A DNA stretch of 7,239 nt from Nitrospiraceae bacterium (lineage in GTDB: Bacteria; Nitrospirota; Thermodesulfovibrionia; Thermodesulfovibrionales; UBA9159), in assembly GCA_003453735.1 (NCBI GenBank), contig DMNE01000454.1, positions 14,400-21,638 of the forward strand, given 5' to 3'. The notes under the pieces were generated by a model. That model was not told where the DNA came from. It saw only the letters and a program-made list of their open reading frames with translations, and made no database searches. The stretch's first letter is position 1; each line of letters begins with the position of its first letter. Position numbers and translations under genes: made by a program. This document shows, one piece after another, positions 1-6,879 of the stretch.

Positions 1-249
1 ATCATGATGACGACGATGGCGGCCCTTATGGGAACCCTTCCCATTGCCATCGGTTTTGGTGCGGGCGCCGAAGCTCGCCGCCCCCTCGGACTTGCTGTCG
101 TGGGTGGCCTCGTCGTCTCTCAGCTCCTGACCCTCTATATCACGCCGGTAGTCTATTATTATATGGATAGGGTTCAGGAGAAGGCGCTTGGCTTTTCTCG
201 TAAGCGACAGAATAAGGGCAAAACTGAATCAGTGGTTACCGGAGGATGA
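1..249 (+). CDS. RND (HAE1-type) multidrug efflux pump, C-terminal end only (5' end outside window)
   Basis: This is the last 82 codons of an inner-membrane proton-driven RND pump of the AcrB/MdtB/MdtC type; the reading frame is already open at base 1. The visible part covers the last two membrane segments. The stretch [20 protein letters not shown], then RRPLGLAV and [20 protein letters not shown], is the conserved end of HAE1 family transporters, where a helix is followed by the RRPLG loop and the final helix ending in TPVxY. A basic cytoplasmic tail follows (RKRQNKGK). Such pumps work as trimers with a periplasmic adaptor and a TolC-type channel. The stop codon lies one base before the ATG of the TolC-family gene, and the last codons supply that gene's GGAGG ribosome site, so the two are clearly co-translated partners. 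The family is certain; the MdtB/MdtC-like subgroup and the substrate cannot be decided from the tail. Confidence 0.93.
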   Translation: MMMTTMAALMGTLPIAIGFGAGAEARRPLGLAVVGGLVVSQLLTLYITPVVYYYMDRVQEKALGFSRKRQNKGKTESVVTGG

Positions 250-250
250 A

Positions 251-1561
251 ATGAAAAAGCTTATTTCCCTTGGACTGCTTTTCATATCTCTAGTCCCTGT
301 GAAAGGAAGCGCAGAGGAAATCATCCAGAAGGGGGAAGTGCTCAAGCTCGAGAGGTGTGTCGAGATTGGCTTGAAGAGGCAGCCCAACATCATTGCAGCG
401 CAGAGTACAGCTGAGGTCAGCCGGTTCAGGATAGGTGAGTCGAAGTCGAATTATTATCCCCAGATAAACTGGACGTCAGGGTACAACCGGGCATCTTCTC
501 TTTCCTTCACTACGTCTTCGGGCGGTGCCGTTACGATCACGCCTGCCTTGACCGGCCCTCTTGACCAATTCACCAATAGTGCTGCTCTCAGTCAGAATAT
601 CTATGATTTCGGGAGGACCTCTACTCAAGTGTCGATAGCAAACCTGAATTACGATTCGTCCCGCTTCGACTTCCGGAATGTGTCCGAGCAAGTTGTCCAG
701 AATATTCAGCAGGCATACTACGCAGTACTACAGGCGAAACGGAATTTGGACGTCAACATCGATACGGTGAAACAGTATGCACTTCATCTCGAACAGGCGA
801 AGGGTTTCTACGAAGTCGGTACAAAACCGAAGTTCGATGTGATACAGGCGGAAGTTAACTTGAGTAACGCGAAACTCAACCTGATCAAGGCAGAAAACGA
901 CCTCAAAATAGCAAAGGTAAACCTCAACAACGCGATGGGTGTCCCTGCTGCTCCTGATTACAGCGTCGAGGATAACCTTTCCTTTAAGAAATACGAGATA
1001 ACCCTTGAGGATGCGCTAGCGAAGGCCTATGAAAATCGGCCGGACCTTCAGTCCATCATTGCGAAGAGGAAGGCAGGGGAATTCTCTATTGATTCCGCAA
1101 AGGCGAATTACTATCCATTTTTGACGGGTAATGCGACGTATACTTGGGCGGGGGCAAGGTTTGACCAATACGACAACGGCTGGAACGTGGGCGCACTCTT
1201 GACATTTCCGGTCTTCAGCGGTTTCCTCACAAAGTACCAGGTGGAGGAAGCAAGGGCAAATCTGAATGTGCTGAAGGCGAATGAAGAATCCGTGAGGCAG
1301 ACCGTTATACTCGACGTGCAGCAGGCATACCTGAATCTTGTTCAAGCGGAAGAGAGCATTCCCACGGCGGAACTTGGCGTGCGGCAGGCCCAGGAGAATA
1401 TGGACATCGTAAATGGAAGATACGCAGCAGGCGTCGGGAATCCCATCGAGGTCACCGATGCAGAGGTGTCGCTGGCCAATGCAAAACTGTCTTACATACA
1501 GGCACTTTATCAAGACAAGGTTGCCCAGGCGAACATTGAGAAGGCGATGGGGTTGAGGTGA
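251..1561 (+). CDS. TolC-family outer-membrane efflux channel (OMF 1, partner of the RND pump)
   Basis: This 436-residue outer-membrane factor would form the trimeric barrel and periplasmic tunnel that lets an inner-membrane pump expel substrate from the cell. I chose the ATG at 251 over the in-frame ATG at 188: it has GGAGG at 241-245 with 5-nt spacing, and it starts directly on a signal peptide (MKKLISLGLLFISL, likely cleavage after GSA near residue 21). The longer version would bury this signal behind 21 residues overlapping the RND gene. Two OEP repeats are visible. The first carries IYDFGR (residues 117-122) with heptad-rich helices ending in QQAYYAVLQAKRNLDV. The second carries the matching FPVFSGF (319-325) with QQAYLNLVQAEES. 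Length and duplication are normal for the family. It lies one base after the RND gene, and its TGA overlaps the GTG of the decayed macA remnant (GTGA). Confidence 0.93.
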   Translation: MKKLISLGLLFISLVPVKGSAEEIIQKGEVLKLERCVEIGLKRQPNIIAAQSTAEVSRFRIGESKSNYYPQINWTSGYNRASSLSFTTSSGGAVTITPALTGPLDQFTNSAALSQNIYDFGRTSTQVSIANLNYDSSRFDFRNVSEQVVQNIQQAYYAVLQAKRNLDVNIDTVKQYALHLEQAKGFYEVGTKPKFDVIQAEVNLSNAKLNLIKAENDLKIAKVNLNNAMGVPAAPDYSVEDNLSFKKYEITLEDALAKAYENRPDLQSIIAKRKAGEFSIDSAKANYYPFLTGNATYTWAGARFDQYDNGWNVGALLTFPVFSGFLTKYQVEEARANLNVLKANEESVRQTVILDVQQAYLNLVQAEESIPTAELGVRQAQENMDIVNGRYAAGVGNPIEVTDAEVSLANAKLSYIQALYQDKVAQANIEKAMGLR

Positions 1562-2152
1562 AAAAGCTACTTATCGGTAGCGCAACAGGCATTGTCCTCG
1601 CGCCGAGTGCGTTTCTGTTCTTAAGCAATAAAGGGACTGAGCCGCAATTCAAGACTGACAGGAAAATAAACGACCTGCTCAAGCAAAGACATCACAGAGG
1701 ACCAAAACAAGACGATGATTTTACGGTTCGAACTCTCAAGTAGATTATGCAGGCGGCCGAGCAATCGACAAAGGTCATGACGCTTCTGCTGGGGCTATTG
1801 GCGGTCTCTCTCCTCGTTGGCGGTATTGTGAACTTGACGCTTGTATCGGTCACGAGAGAACACGGGAGATCGGAATAAGGATGGCGGCCGGCGCAAAGAC
1901 TTGGAGCATAAGCTTCCAGTTCATAATCGAAGCCCTCACCTTGTCAGTCATAGGCGGTGTTGCAGGGATCATTCTTGGCGTGTCGGGTTCGAAAATATTA
2001 GCTTCTGCTGCTGGCTGGCCTATGGTTGTCTGTCTTGTTTCGATATTCCTTGCCTTCGGCTTCTCCGGACTCGTCGGTATTTTTTCCGGTTTTACCCCGC
2101 TGCAGACGAAGCCTCGTTTTTTCACCCCACAGATGCGTCGAGACACGAGTGG
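1558..2152 (+). pseudogene. Decayed macA'-'macB fusion: remnant of an ABC-type (MacAB-like) efflux system
   Basis: The GTG at 1558 opens a peptide typical of MacA-like adaptors: Lys-Lys, one hydrophobic anchor, then EPQFKT (about residues 1-33). From about 1657 the same frame continues as the C-terminal part of a MacB-like permease: INDLLKQRHH, DDDFTVRTLK, then VMTLLLGLLAVSLLVGGI. Most of the adaptor, the ATPase and most of the permease are therefore missing, consistent with one internal deletion. Further lesions follow. There is an in-frame TAG at 1741-1743. Two codons are missing near 1827 (GGIVNLTLVSV where the family has GGIGIMNIMLVSV). One base is missing near 1854, within ...SVTERTREIGIRMA..., and a second T is missing near 2091 (GFYP). 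Three frames rejoin to give TREIGIRMAAGAKT, AGWPMVV, FGFSGLVGIF, FYPAADEASF and DASRHE, after which the expected stop reads TGG at 2150. Domain identity comes from remembered MacB motifs. It cannot make a working transporter. It sits between two TolC genes. Confidence 0.85.
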
Positions 2153-2167
2153 AGGAGAGGAAGCGTC

Positions 2168-3481
2168 ATGAGGAACAAAAAAGCATTTTTCATTTCTGTA
2201 TTGATTTTGACCCTCGTCCCGATAAGGGAAACGGTCGTCTCTGCCGAGGTGCTGACACTTCCCCAGGGACTGAAGCTTGTGACGGAAGACAGCAGGGTCT
2301 ATAAAATAACGCGGCAACAGGAGTCAATATCCGAGGCGGACACCTTTATTGCAAAGGCCAAGATGCTTCCTGAAATCAACACATCACTCAATCAGACCTT
2401 TCTCGCGCACCAGCCCTATGTGGTTTTTAATTCGCTGATTGCGCCATCATCGAACAAGGACTTCTATACTTATAGCCTCGGTGTTCAGCAGACGCTCTAT
2501 GATTTTAAGGGCAATGCATCGAAGTATGAGGCGAGCAAGGCAATACTCGAAACAAAGAGACTCGATACAAGGAGGGTGAGGAATCTCGTCGCCATCGATT
2601 TTACCCTTACCTACTTCGATCTCCTGGAATCAGAAAAGAAAATATTCGTGGCGGAAAAGGAGGTGCAGAGCCTGGAAGCTCACCTCGGGGATGCCAAGAG
2701 TCTTTATGCGGAAGGCGTTATCACAAAGAACGACCTGCTGCAGGCGGAAGTGAGGCTTTCCGATGCGCGTCAGCGATTGGTGAGCGCGCGGAACCTCCGG
2801 GCGATAAACGTTTCGCGCCTTGATTCTGCGCTTGCACGGCCGCTGAATACCGATACGCAGGTGATCGACATTCCAGAACTGCCCAGCGGGGAGACAGTCC
2901 CGGAACTAGAAAAGGCATGGGAGGCTGCCATGAACAACAGACTCGAAATAAAGATAGTCGACGAAACCTTGCGGTCATTGGATTTAGAGGCGGTATCAAC
3001 AAGGGCGGAATACTATCCCAAATTCGTCGTAGAGGGCGGCTATAACTATACGGAGGATCGCTATCAAGAGCCTGAAGGGAACTGGCAGTTGACTGCTAGT
3101 GTGAGCATAAACATCTTCAAGGGAGGAAGTACAAAGGCGGCCTTGATGAAGATAGAGAACGAGAAACTCCAACTGCTCCAGCAGAAGGAGAAACTCCAAG
3201 ACGATATCAGACTGGAAGTGAAGCAGTATATACTTGGCGTGACAGATGCAAGGGAGAGGTGTGCGGTGACCCACGACGCAGTCGGTCAGGCCGTGGAGAA
3301 TTTGAGGATTAACAGGAGTCGTTATAAGGAAGGCGCTGGGACCGCAACAGATGTGGTTGATGCGGTCACACTCCTGGCGGTTGCGGAGACGAATTATTAT
3401 ACGTCTCTCTATGATCTCAGGAGGGCTGAGGCCGCGGTCATGTATGCTGAAGGAGAAGACCTATTGGAGGTGTACCGATAA
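2168..3481 (+). CDS. TolC-family outer-membrane efflux channel (OMF 2, partner of EmrAB)
   Basis: This is a 437-residue outer-membrane factor, a trimeric export duct. The start is the ATG at 2168: it follows a purine-rich ribosome site (GGAGGAGAGGAAG, 2151-2163) and begins a clear signal peptide (MRNKKAFFISVLILTLV, likely cut after VSA near residue 26). The frame is open upstream to a TTG at 1841, but those 109 codons are the decayed MacB tail read partly out of frame and do not belong to the protein. Two OEP repeats are visible, one with LYDF (residues 110-113) and one with IFKGG (316-320), each next to long coiled-coil helices. It differs clearly from the first channel in this locus, so it looks like a separate specialised copy and not a recent tandem duplicate. 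Its TAA abuts the ATG of the EmrA-type gene with no gap, which points to service in the EmrAB pump. It may originally have served the lost MacAB system. Confidence 0.92.
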   Translation: MRNKKAFFISVLILTLVPIRETVVSAEVLTLPQGLKLVTEDSRVYKITRQQESISEADTFIAKAKMLPEINTSLNQTFLAHQPYVVFNSLIAPSSNKDFYTYSLGVQQTLYDFKGNASKYEASKAILETKRLDTRRVRNLVAIDFTLTYFDLLESEKKIFVAEKEVQSLEAHLGDAKSLYAEGVITKNDLLQAEVRLSDARQRLVSARNLRAINVSRLDSALARPLNTDTQVIDIPELPSGETVPELEKAWEAAMNNRLEIKIVDETLRSLDLEAVSTRAEYYPKFVVEGGYNYTEDRYQEPEGNWQLTASVSINIFKGGSTKAALMKIENEKLQLLQQKEKLQDDIRLEVKQYILGVTDARERCAVTHDAVGQAVENLRINRSRYKEGAGTATDVVDAVTLLAVAETNYYTSLYDLRRAEAAVMYAEGEDLLEVYR

Positions 3482-4630
3482 ATGGAAGAGACAAAGAAGC
3501 TCGGCAACAATCACAGGAAAAAAATTCTCGCGGCGATCATATTCAGTATTATTGCAGTGATCGGACTGATCGTCGTGTATTTCTATGTTCAGTACAAAAA
3601 CACCCACATCACAACGGATGATGCTTTTGTGGACGGACATATTCATACGGTTGCAGCAAAGGTTTCGGGGACGGTGAAAGCGGTTTATGTGGATGACAAC
3701 CAGTTTATAAAAGCGGGAGATCTGCTCGTGGAAATAGACCCAGTGGATTATGATGTGAAGGTGAATGAGGCAGCATCGGGGCTGAGCGCTGAAAATGCGA
3801 AACTGTCGGAGATGGATGCAAGGATAGAGTCGGCGAAAAAGCAGTTGGCCGAACGGAGGGCAGCCGCTGAAGCGGCACGGGCAGATTTGGAGCTTCAGGA
3901 GGCAAACCTCAGACAGGCTGAACTCGATATAAGGCGGGCTGAGACACTCTATAAGAAGGATGTCGTTTCGAAGGAACGGTATGAGAAAACGACGACGCAG
4001 TATAACGTTACGCTTGCAGAGGTCAAAGCGGCGCAGGAGCAATTAAAACAGGCAGAGAAAGCGGCGGAGACACAACAGGCTATGGTAAAACAGGCAGCGG
4101 CCGCAAGGACTTCACAGCTTTCTCTCATACAAGAAAAGGAAGCGGTCTTAAGAGCGGCTCGACTGAATTACGGGTACACAAAGATCTCTGCCCCGTCAGA
4201 CGGGTATATCACAAAGAAGTCTGTCGAGGGTGGAAACCAGATACAGGCAGGACAGCCGCTTATGGCGGTTGTCCCCTTGAATGACCTATGGATAACCGCA
4301 AACTATAAGGAAACGGAACTCGAAAGGGTGAGGCCCGGCCAGAGGGTGGAGATAAAGGTGGACACTTATCCCGGCGAAAAGCTGAAAGGAAGTGTTGACA
4401 GCATCATGTCGGGCTCAGGCGCGGTATTTTCTCTTTTCCCGCCGGAGAACGCTACGGGCAATTATGTGAAAGTGGTGCAGAGGGTGCCGGTAAAAATTGT
4501 CCTGAACAAAGATGCTGACCGGCAACATATCCTGCGTGTCGGCATGTCCGTTGAGCCGACCGTGATTGTTGAAGCAAAGGATTCACAACAGGGCAGGAAC
4601 CGGAAAACAGATGCGGAGAGAAAGGATTGA
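3482..4630 (+). CDS. emrA: EmrA-type periplasmic adaptor (HlyD/membrane fusion protein family)
   Basis: This 382-residue membrane fusion protein bridges an MFS pump and a TolC-type channel in tripartite drug export. A short charged cytoplasmic N-terminus is followed by one membrane anchor (about residues 15-36). The first lipoyl/beta-barrel half starts with the family hallmark TTDDAFVDGH, then VSGTVKAVYVDDNQ and KAGDLLVEIDP (about 44-95). A long Ala/Glu/Gln/Lys-rich coiled-coil hairpin spans about 96-215. The returning lipoyl half has YTKISAPSDGYI and GGNQIQAGQPL, and the barrel end carries GSGAVFSLFPPENATGNYVK (about residues 312-331) followed by VVQRVPVKI. That last block is diagnostic of EmrA-type adaptors, as opposed to MacA or AcrA types. 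The ATG directly follows the TAA of the channel gene; GGAGG at 3466-3470 is 11 nt upstream, so reinitiation probably helps. Length and architecture are complete. Confidence 0.95.
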   Translation: MEETKKLGNNHRKKILAAIIFSIIAVIGLIVVYFYVQYKNTHITTDDAFVDGHIHTVAAKVSGTVKAVYVDDNQFIKAGDLLVEIDPVDYDVKVNEAASGLSAENAKLSEMDARIESAKKQLAERRAAAEAARADLELQEANLRQAELDIRRAETLYKKDVVSKERYEKTTTQYNVTLAEVKAAQEQLKQAEKAAETQQAMVKQAAAARTSQLSLIQEKEAVLRAARLNYGYTKISAPSDGYITKKSVEGGNQIQAGQPLMAVVPLNDLWITANYKETELERVRPGQRVEIKVDTYPGEKLKGSVDSIMSGSGAVFSLFPPENATGNYVKVVQRVPVKIVLNKDADRQHILRVGMSVEPTVIVEAKDSQQGRNRKTDAERKD

Positions 4631-4687
4631 GAATTCAGAATTGAAAAATGAAGAGCGATCCCTGTATCTCTGACTAAAGGCTCCTGA
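4631..4687 (+). other. AT-rich repeated pentamers in the emrA-emrB gap
   Basis: Immediately after the EmrA stop codon the sequence reads GAATTCAGAATTGAAAAATG, with two GAATT units 7 nt apart, and then runs on without coding features. Degenerate strings of this GAATTCAGAATT type are often scattered between genes in some bacterial genomes, so this could be one short copy of a dispersed intergenic repeat; that is from memory and untested here. It is notable mainly because every upstream junction between intact genes in this locus is nearly seamless. Confidence 0.3.
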
Positions 4688-4723
4688 ATGCGCCATCCTG
4701 AGTTCAAGCGGTATCCATCGTGA
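4688..4723 (+). CDS. Possible 11-codon leader ORF overlapping the emrB start (or a frameshifted emrB N-terminus)
   Basis: The ATG at 4688 is preceded by AAAGG (4676-4680) with 7-nt spacing, a usable Shine-Dalgarno. It opens a tiny frame, MRHPEFKRYPS, whose TGA (4721-4723) overlaps the GTG start of the MFS gene as GTGA. The MFS gene has no comparable ribosome site of its own. Two readings fit. One is a short upstream peptide that couples translation into emrB. The other is that this is the real N-terminus of EmrB and one base has been lost: adding a single G at 4719/4720 would give RYPSVSKWLIAL in one continuous frame. An ORF this small can arise by chance, so confidence is low. Confidence 0.3.
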   Translation: MRHPEFKRYPS

Positions 4724-6252
4724 GCAAGTGGCTTATTGCCTTGACCGTCATGCTCCCGACACTCATCGAGATTGTCGACACCTCCGTGGTGAATGTTTCC
4801 CTCGACCACATCCGCGGCAGCCTTTCGGCTGGTATCGATGAAGCGACCTGGACGATCACGTCCTATCTCGTCTCCAACGCTATCATTATCCCGATGACCG
4901 GATGGCTCAGCAGGGTCTTCGGCAGGAAACGCTATCTTTTATTCTCAATCACGATATTCACCCTGAGCTCATTTCTCTGCGGTACTGCATGGAGTCTCCA
5001 GAGCCTCATCTTCTTCAGGGTTCTACAGGGTATCGGTGGCGGAGCGCTGCAGCCCATATCTCAGTCGATACTACTCGAGACGTTTCCTCCCCGTCAGCAC
5101 GGCATCGCAATGGCCCTCTTTGGTGTCGGCATAATGTTTGGACCGATTATCGGCCCCCTCCTTGGCGGCTGGATAACCGACAACTGGTCGTGGCACTGGA
5201 TATTCTTTATCAATATCCCTATCGGCGTTATCTCGATACTGATGACGATGTTCTTTATCGTAGACCCGCCCTACATGAAGCGCATGAAGATGAGGATCGA
5301 CTACTGGGGGCTTGTATTGCTGTCTGTGGGACTCGGGTGTCTCCAGATCGTGCTTGACAAGGGACAGCGGGAAGACTGGTTTGCTTCGAGCCTTATCACC
5401 TGGCTGACAGTCATTTCTGTGACATCCCTTACGCTCTTTCTCATCACGGAGTTCTTTGCAGAACATCCGATAATGAATCTAAAGACGTTCAAAAATGTCT
5501 CCTTCAGCACAGGAAACATGGTCATGTTCTTTGCTTTCTTCAATCTCTTCGGCAGCATTGTTCTTTTGCCGATATATCTCCAGACCATGATGGGCTATAC
5601 CTCGACCCTTTCAGGTATGGTGCTCGGCCCGGGAGGGGTCGCGACACTCATTGCAATGCCGATTGCGGGGCGACTGGTGACAAAGATGAATCCGAAGGCG
5701 CTCCTCGCGTTCGGTATCACTGTCGCAGCATACGCGACAACACACATGTCGCAGTTTAGCCTTCTCGCTGATTTCGACACTGTCATCTGGCCGAGGGTTG
5801 TACTCGGCCTCGGCATGGGCTTTCTCTTCATCCCCCTGACAACGCTTACCTTTGCGAGCATACGGAAAGAGGATATGGGAAACGCCACTGCTATCTATAA
5901 CCTTTTGAGAAACCTTGGCGGCAGTTTTGGCGTTGCTTTCGTGACGACCATGCTTGCAAGGAGGGCGCAGTACCACCAGAACCATCTTGTGGAACACCTT
6001 ACCCCTTTCGATAGGAATTATCAATTTGCCGCACATCAGATTACAAGGACCTTGCAGTATAACGGACTCGCCCCATCGGTTACGGATCAGGGCGGTCTGG
6101 GCGTGACCTATAGCAACCTGATAAAACAGGCCACGATGATTTCTTTCAATGACGCATTTCATCTCTTGAGCGTCCTGATGATCGCAATTCTCCCCCTCGT
6201 TCTGCTCATGAGAAGAGCGAAGGCTGGGGCCGCTCCGTCCGATATCCATTAA
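4720..6252 (+). CDS. emrB: EmrB/QacA-type MFS multidrug:proton antiporter, 14 TM (DHA2 family)
   Basis: This 510-residue inner-membrane drug/proton antiporter would pair with the EmrA-type adaptor and a TolC-family channel. The DHA2 signatures appear in order: TM1 motif with acidic residue (IVDTSVVNVSL, residues 18-28, Asp20); TSYLVSNAIIIPMTGWLS running into motif A (GWLSRVFGRKR, 61-71); motif B (RVLQGIGGGAL, 100-110); motif C, the antiporter motif (GVGIMFGPIIGPLLGG, 135-150); and WSWHWIFFINIPIG (156-169). Hydrophobic segments continue to the end in the number expected for a 14-TM protein, with the usual polar loop before the last helix (RRAQYHQNHLVEHL). The start is GTG at 4720, the only ATG, GTG or TTG codon after the in-frame stop at 4699-4701. 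No good ribosome site precedes it, so initiation may depend on the small overlapping ORF just upstream. An 89-nt gap separates it from emrA. The C-terminal tail is short and positively charged. Confidence 0.95.
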   Translation: MSKWLIALTVMLPTLIEIVDTSVVNVSLDHIRGSLSAGIDEATWTITSYLVSNAIIIPMTGWLSRVFGRKRYLLFSITIFTLSSFLCGTAWSLQSLIFFRVLQGIGGGALQPISQSILLETFPPRQHGIAMALFGVGIMFGPIIGPLLGGWITDNWSWHWIFFINIPIGVISILMTMFFIVDPPYMKRMKMRIDYWGLVLLSVGLGCLQIVLDKGQREDWFASSLITWLTVISVTSLTLFLITEFFAEHPIMNLKTFKNVSFSTGNMVMFFAFFNLFGSIVLLPIYLQTMMGYTSTLSGMVLGPGGVATLIAMPIAGRLVTKMNPKALLAFGITVAAYATTHMSQFSLLADFDTVIWPRVVLGLGMGFLFIPLTTLTFASIRKEDMGNATAIYNLLRNLGGSFGVAFVTTMLARRAQYHQNHLVEHLTPFDRNYQFAAHQITRTLQYNGLAPSVTDQGGLGVTYSNLIKQATMISFNDAFHLLSVLMIAILPLVLLMRRAKAGAAPSDIH

Positions 6253-6340
6253 AGTAATGGAGACGGATTGTCCTCGGGGCCACACGCCTGACTTCGAAGA
6301 CAAGAGAGACGATGTGCTCGGAGAGGAGTTTGTCGTTTTA

Positions 6341-6391
6341 TCGGTGGGCTGCCCTCTGATGGCCAAGACTCGGTCGCTGAGTATCCACCGA
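6341..6391. repeat. Inverted repeat between the convergent emrB and ygbA genes; possible weak bidirectional terminator
   Basis: TCGGTGG (6341-6347) is matched exactly by CCACCGA (6385-6391). Inside it, ACTCGG-TCG-CTGAGT (6368-6382) can fold as a small hairpin with one G.T pair. It lies in the 149-nt space between two genes that end toward each other, where a shared terminator would be expected. No clear T-run follows on either strand, so it does not meet the usual intrinsic-terminator pattern, and arms this short can occur by chance. Confidence 0.25.
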
Positions 6392-6401
6392 AATGAGTAG
6401 T

Positions 6402-6758
6402 TTACCTGCTCGGTTTCTTGGTGATGGGACGAGCCTCGTTTCTCAAGCCGTATATAAAGTGGAACAAGGCTAAAATGGGATGCCGGGAGATCATGCGGGG
6501 ACCGGCGTATCGCATCATTTTCCGGACCTTTTCCCTCATGGCTGGCTTGTAACAGTGGACCTTGCAATTGGCGCAGGTTGTCTTATTTTCCTGAAAGGGG
6601 CACTGGTCAAGGCGCTTTGCAGCATAATCCAAAAGCTCTTTGCATTCACGACAGACTTCGTCTCCGGTTCTGTGGTGATCGTGGCAATACATGTCTATCA
6701 TAGCTTCAATGGTATGCTGTTCCCTTACCATTCTGGAGTGTTTCTGGGGCATAAGCAA
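6402..6758 (-). CDS. ygbA: YgbA-family cysteine-rich protein ('nitrous oxide-stimulated promoter' family)
   Basis: This small soluble protein (118 residues from the start chosen here) matches remembered E. coli YgbA along its whole core: TIEAMIDMYCHDHH, then CRECKELLDYA, CPFQENKTTCANCKVHCYKP, and MRYAGPRMISRHPILAL. Seven cysteines stand at about residues 25, 36, 39, 53, 62, 65 and 69. The CxxC and CxxCxxxC groups suggest metal or Fe-S binding, which is inference. In E. coli the gene belongs to the NsrR nitric-oxide-stress regulon; the biochemical role is not established to my knowledge. The start is uncertain. The TTG at 6758 has AGGAG 8 nt upstream and is preferred. The frame is open to a TTG at 6812 (136 residues) and also offers ATGs at 6752 and 6731, all with poorer ribosome sites. 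The gene is convergent with emrB and not part of the efflux operon. There is no predicted signal or membrane segment. Confidence 0.85.
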   Translation of the reverse strand: MLMPQKHSRMVREQHTIEAMIDMYCHDHHRTGDEVCRECKELLDYAAKRLDQCPFQENKTTCANCKVHCYKPAMREKVRKMMRYAGPRMISRHPILALFHFIYGLRNEARPITKKPSR

Positions 6759-6836
6759 TATGTTGTCTCCTGTTTCCCTGAGATGTTCAAGGCCCTGAAA
6801 TGAATCTGACAAAAAGCCGGGAGAGTCCTCTTTTTT

Positions 6837-6845
6837 ATTATATCA
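6837..6845 (-). promoter_or_regulatory. Extended -10 promoter for ygbA
   Basis: Read on the minus strand this is TGATATAAT: a perfect sigma-70 -10 hexamer (TATAAT) preceded by the TGn of an extended -10. The hexamer at the -35 distance (17-bp spacer) is CGGAAA, only half matching TTGACA, which is typical where an extended -10 compensates. Transcription would begin near 6830, giving a leader of about 70 nt to the preferred ygbA start at 6758. Confidence 0.55.
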
Positions 6846-6847
6846 GG

Positions 6848-6879
6848 AAGACATGGTTCTTTCCGGATACAGCTGTCTT
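6848..6879. repeat. Inverted repeat AAGACA / TGTCTT overlapping the ygbA -35 region
   Basis: AAGACA (6848-6853) and TGTCTT (6874-6879) form perfect 6-bp arms separated by 20 bp, immediately upstream of and across the -35 position of the ygbA promoter. The right arm overlaps an 8-bp palindrome, ACAGCTGT (6869-6876). The placement suits an operator, but arms of this length appear often by chance. Confidence 0.25.

Noticed and set aside
188..250. Longer start (ATG at 188) for the first TolC-family gene
   Set aside because: It overlaps the RND coding sequence, has no good ribosome site and would place the signal peptide internally. The ATG at 251 has GGAGG and begins on the signal peptide.
1881..2171. 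Separate small membrane protein starting at 1881 (96 codons)
   Set aside because: It is the middle frame of the decayed MacB permease tail (IRMAAGAKT, FGFSGLVGIF), and its last residues are out of frame. There is no ribosome site.
5611..6567. 318-codon minus-strand frame opposite emrB
   Set aside because: It is antisense to a clear 14-TM MFS gene, with composition typical of a shadow frame and no recognisable domain.
6811..6836. Intrinsic terminator on the plus strand (GGGAGAGTCCTC then TTTTTT)
   Set aside because: The stem is only about 4 bp with a G.T pair, and no plus-strand gene ends there. The T-run is better explained as the complement of the A-run after the ygbA -10.
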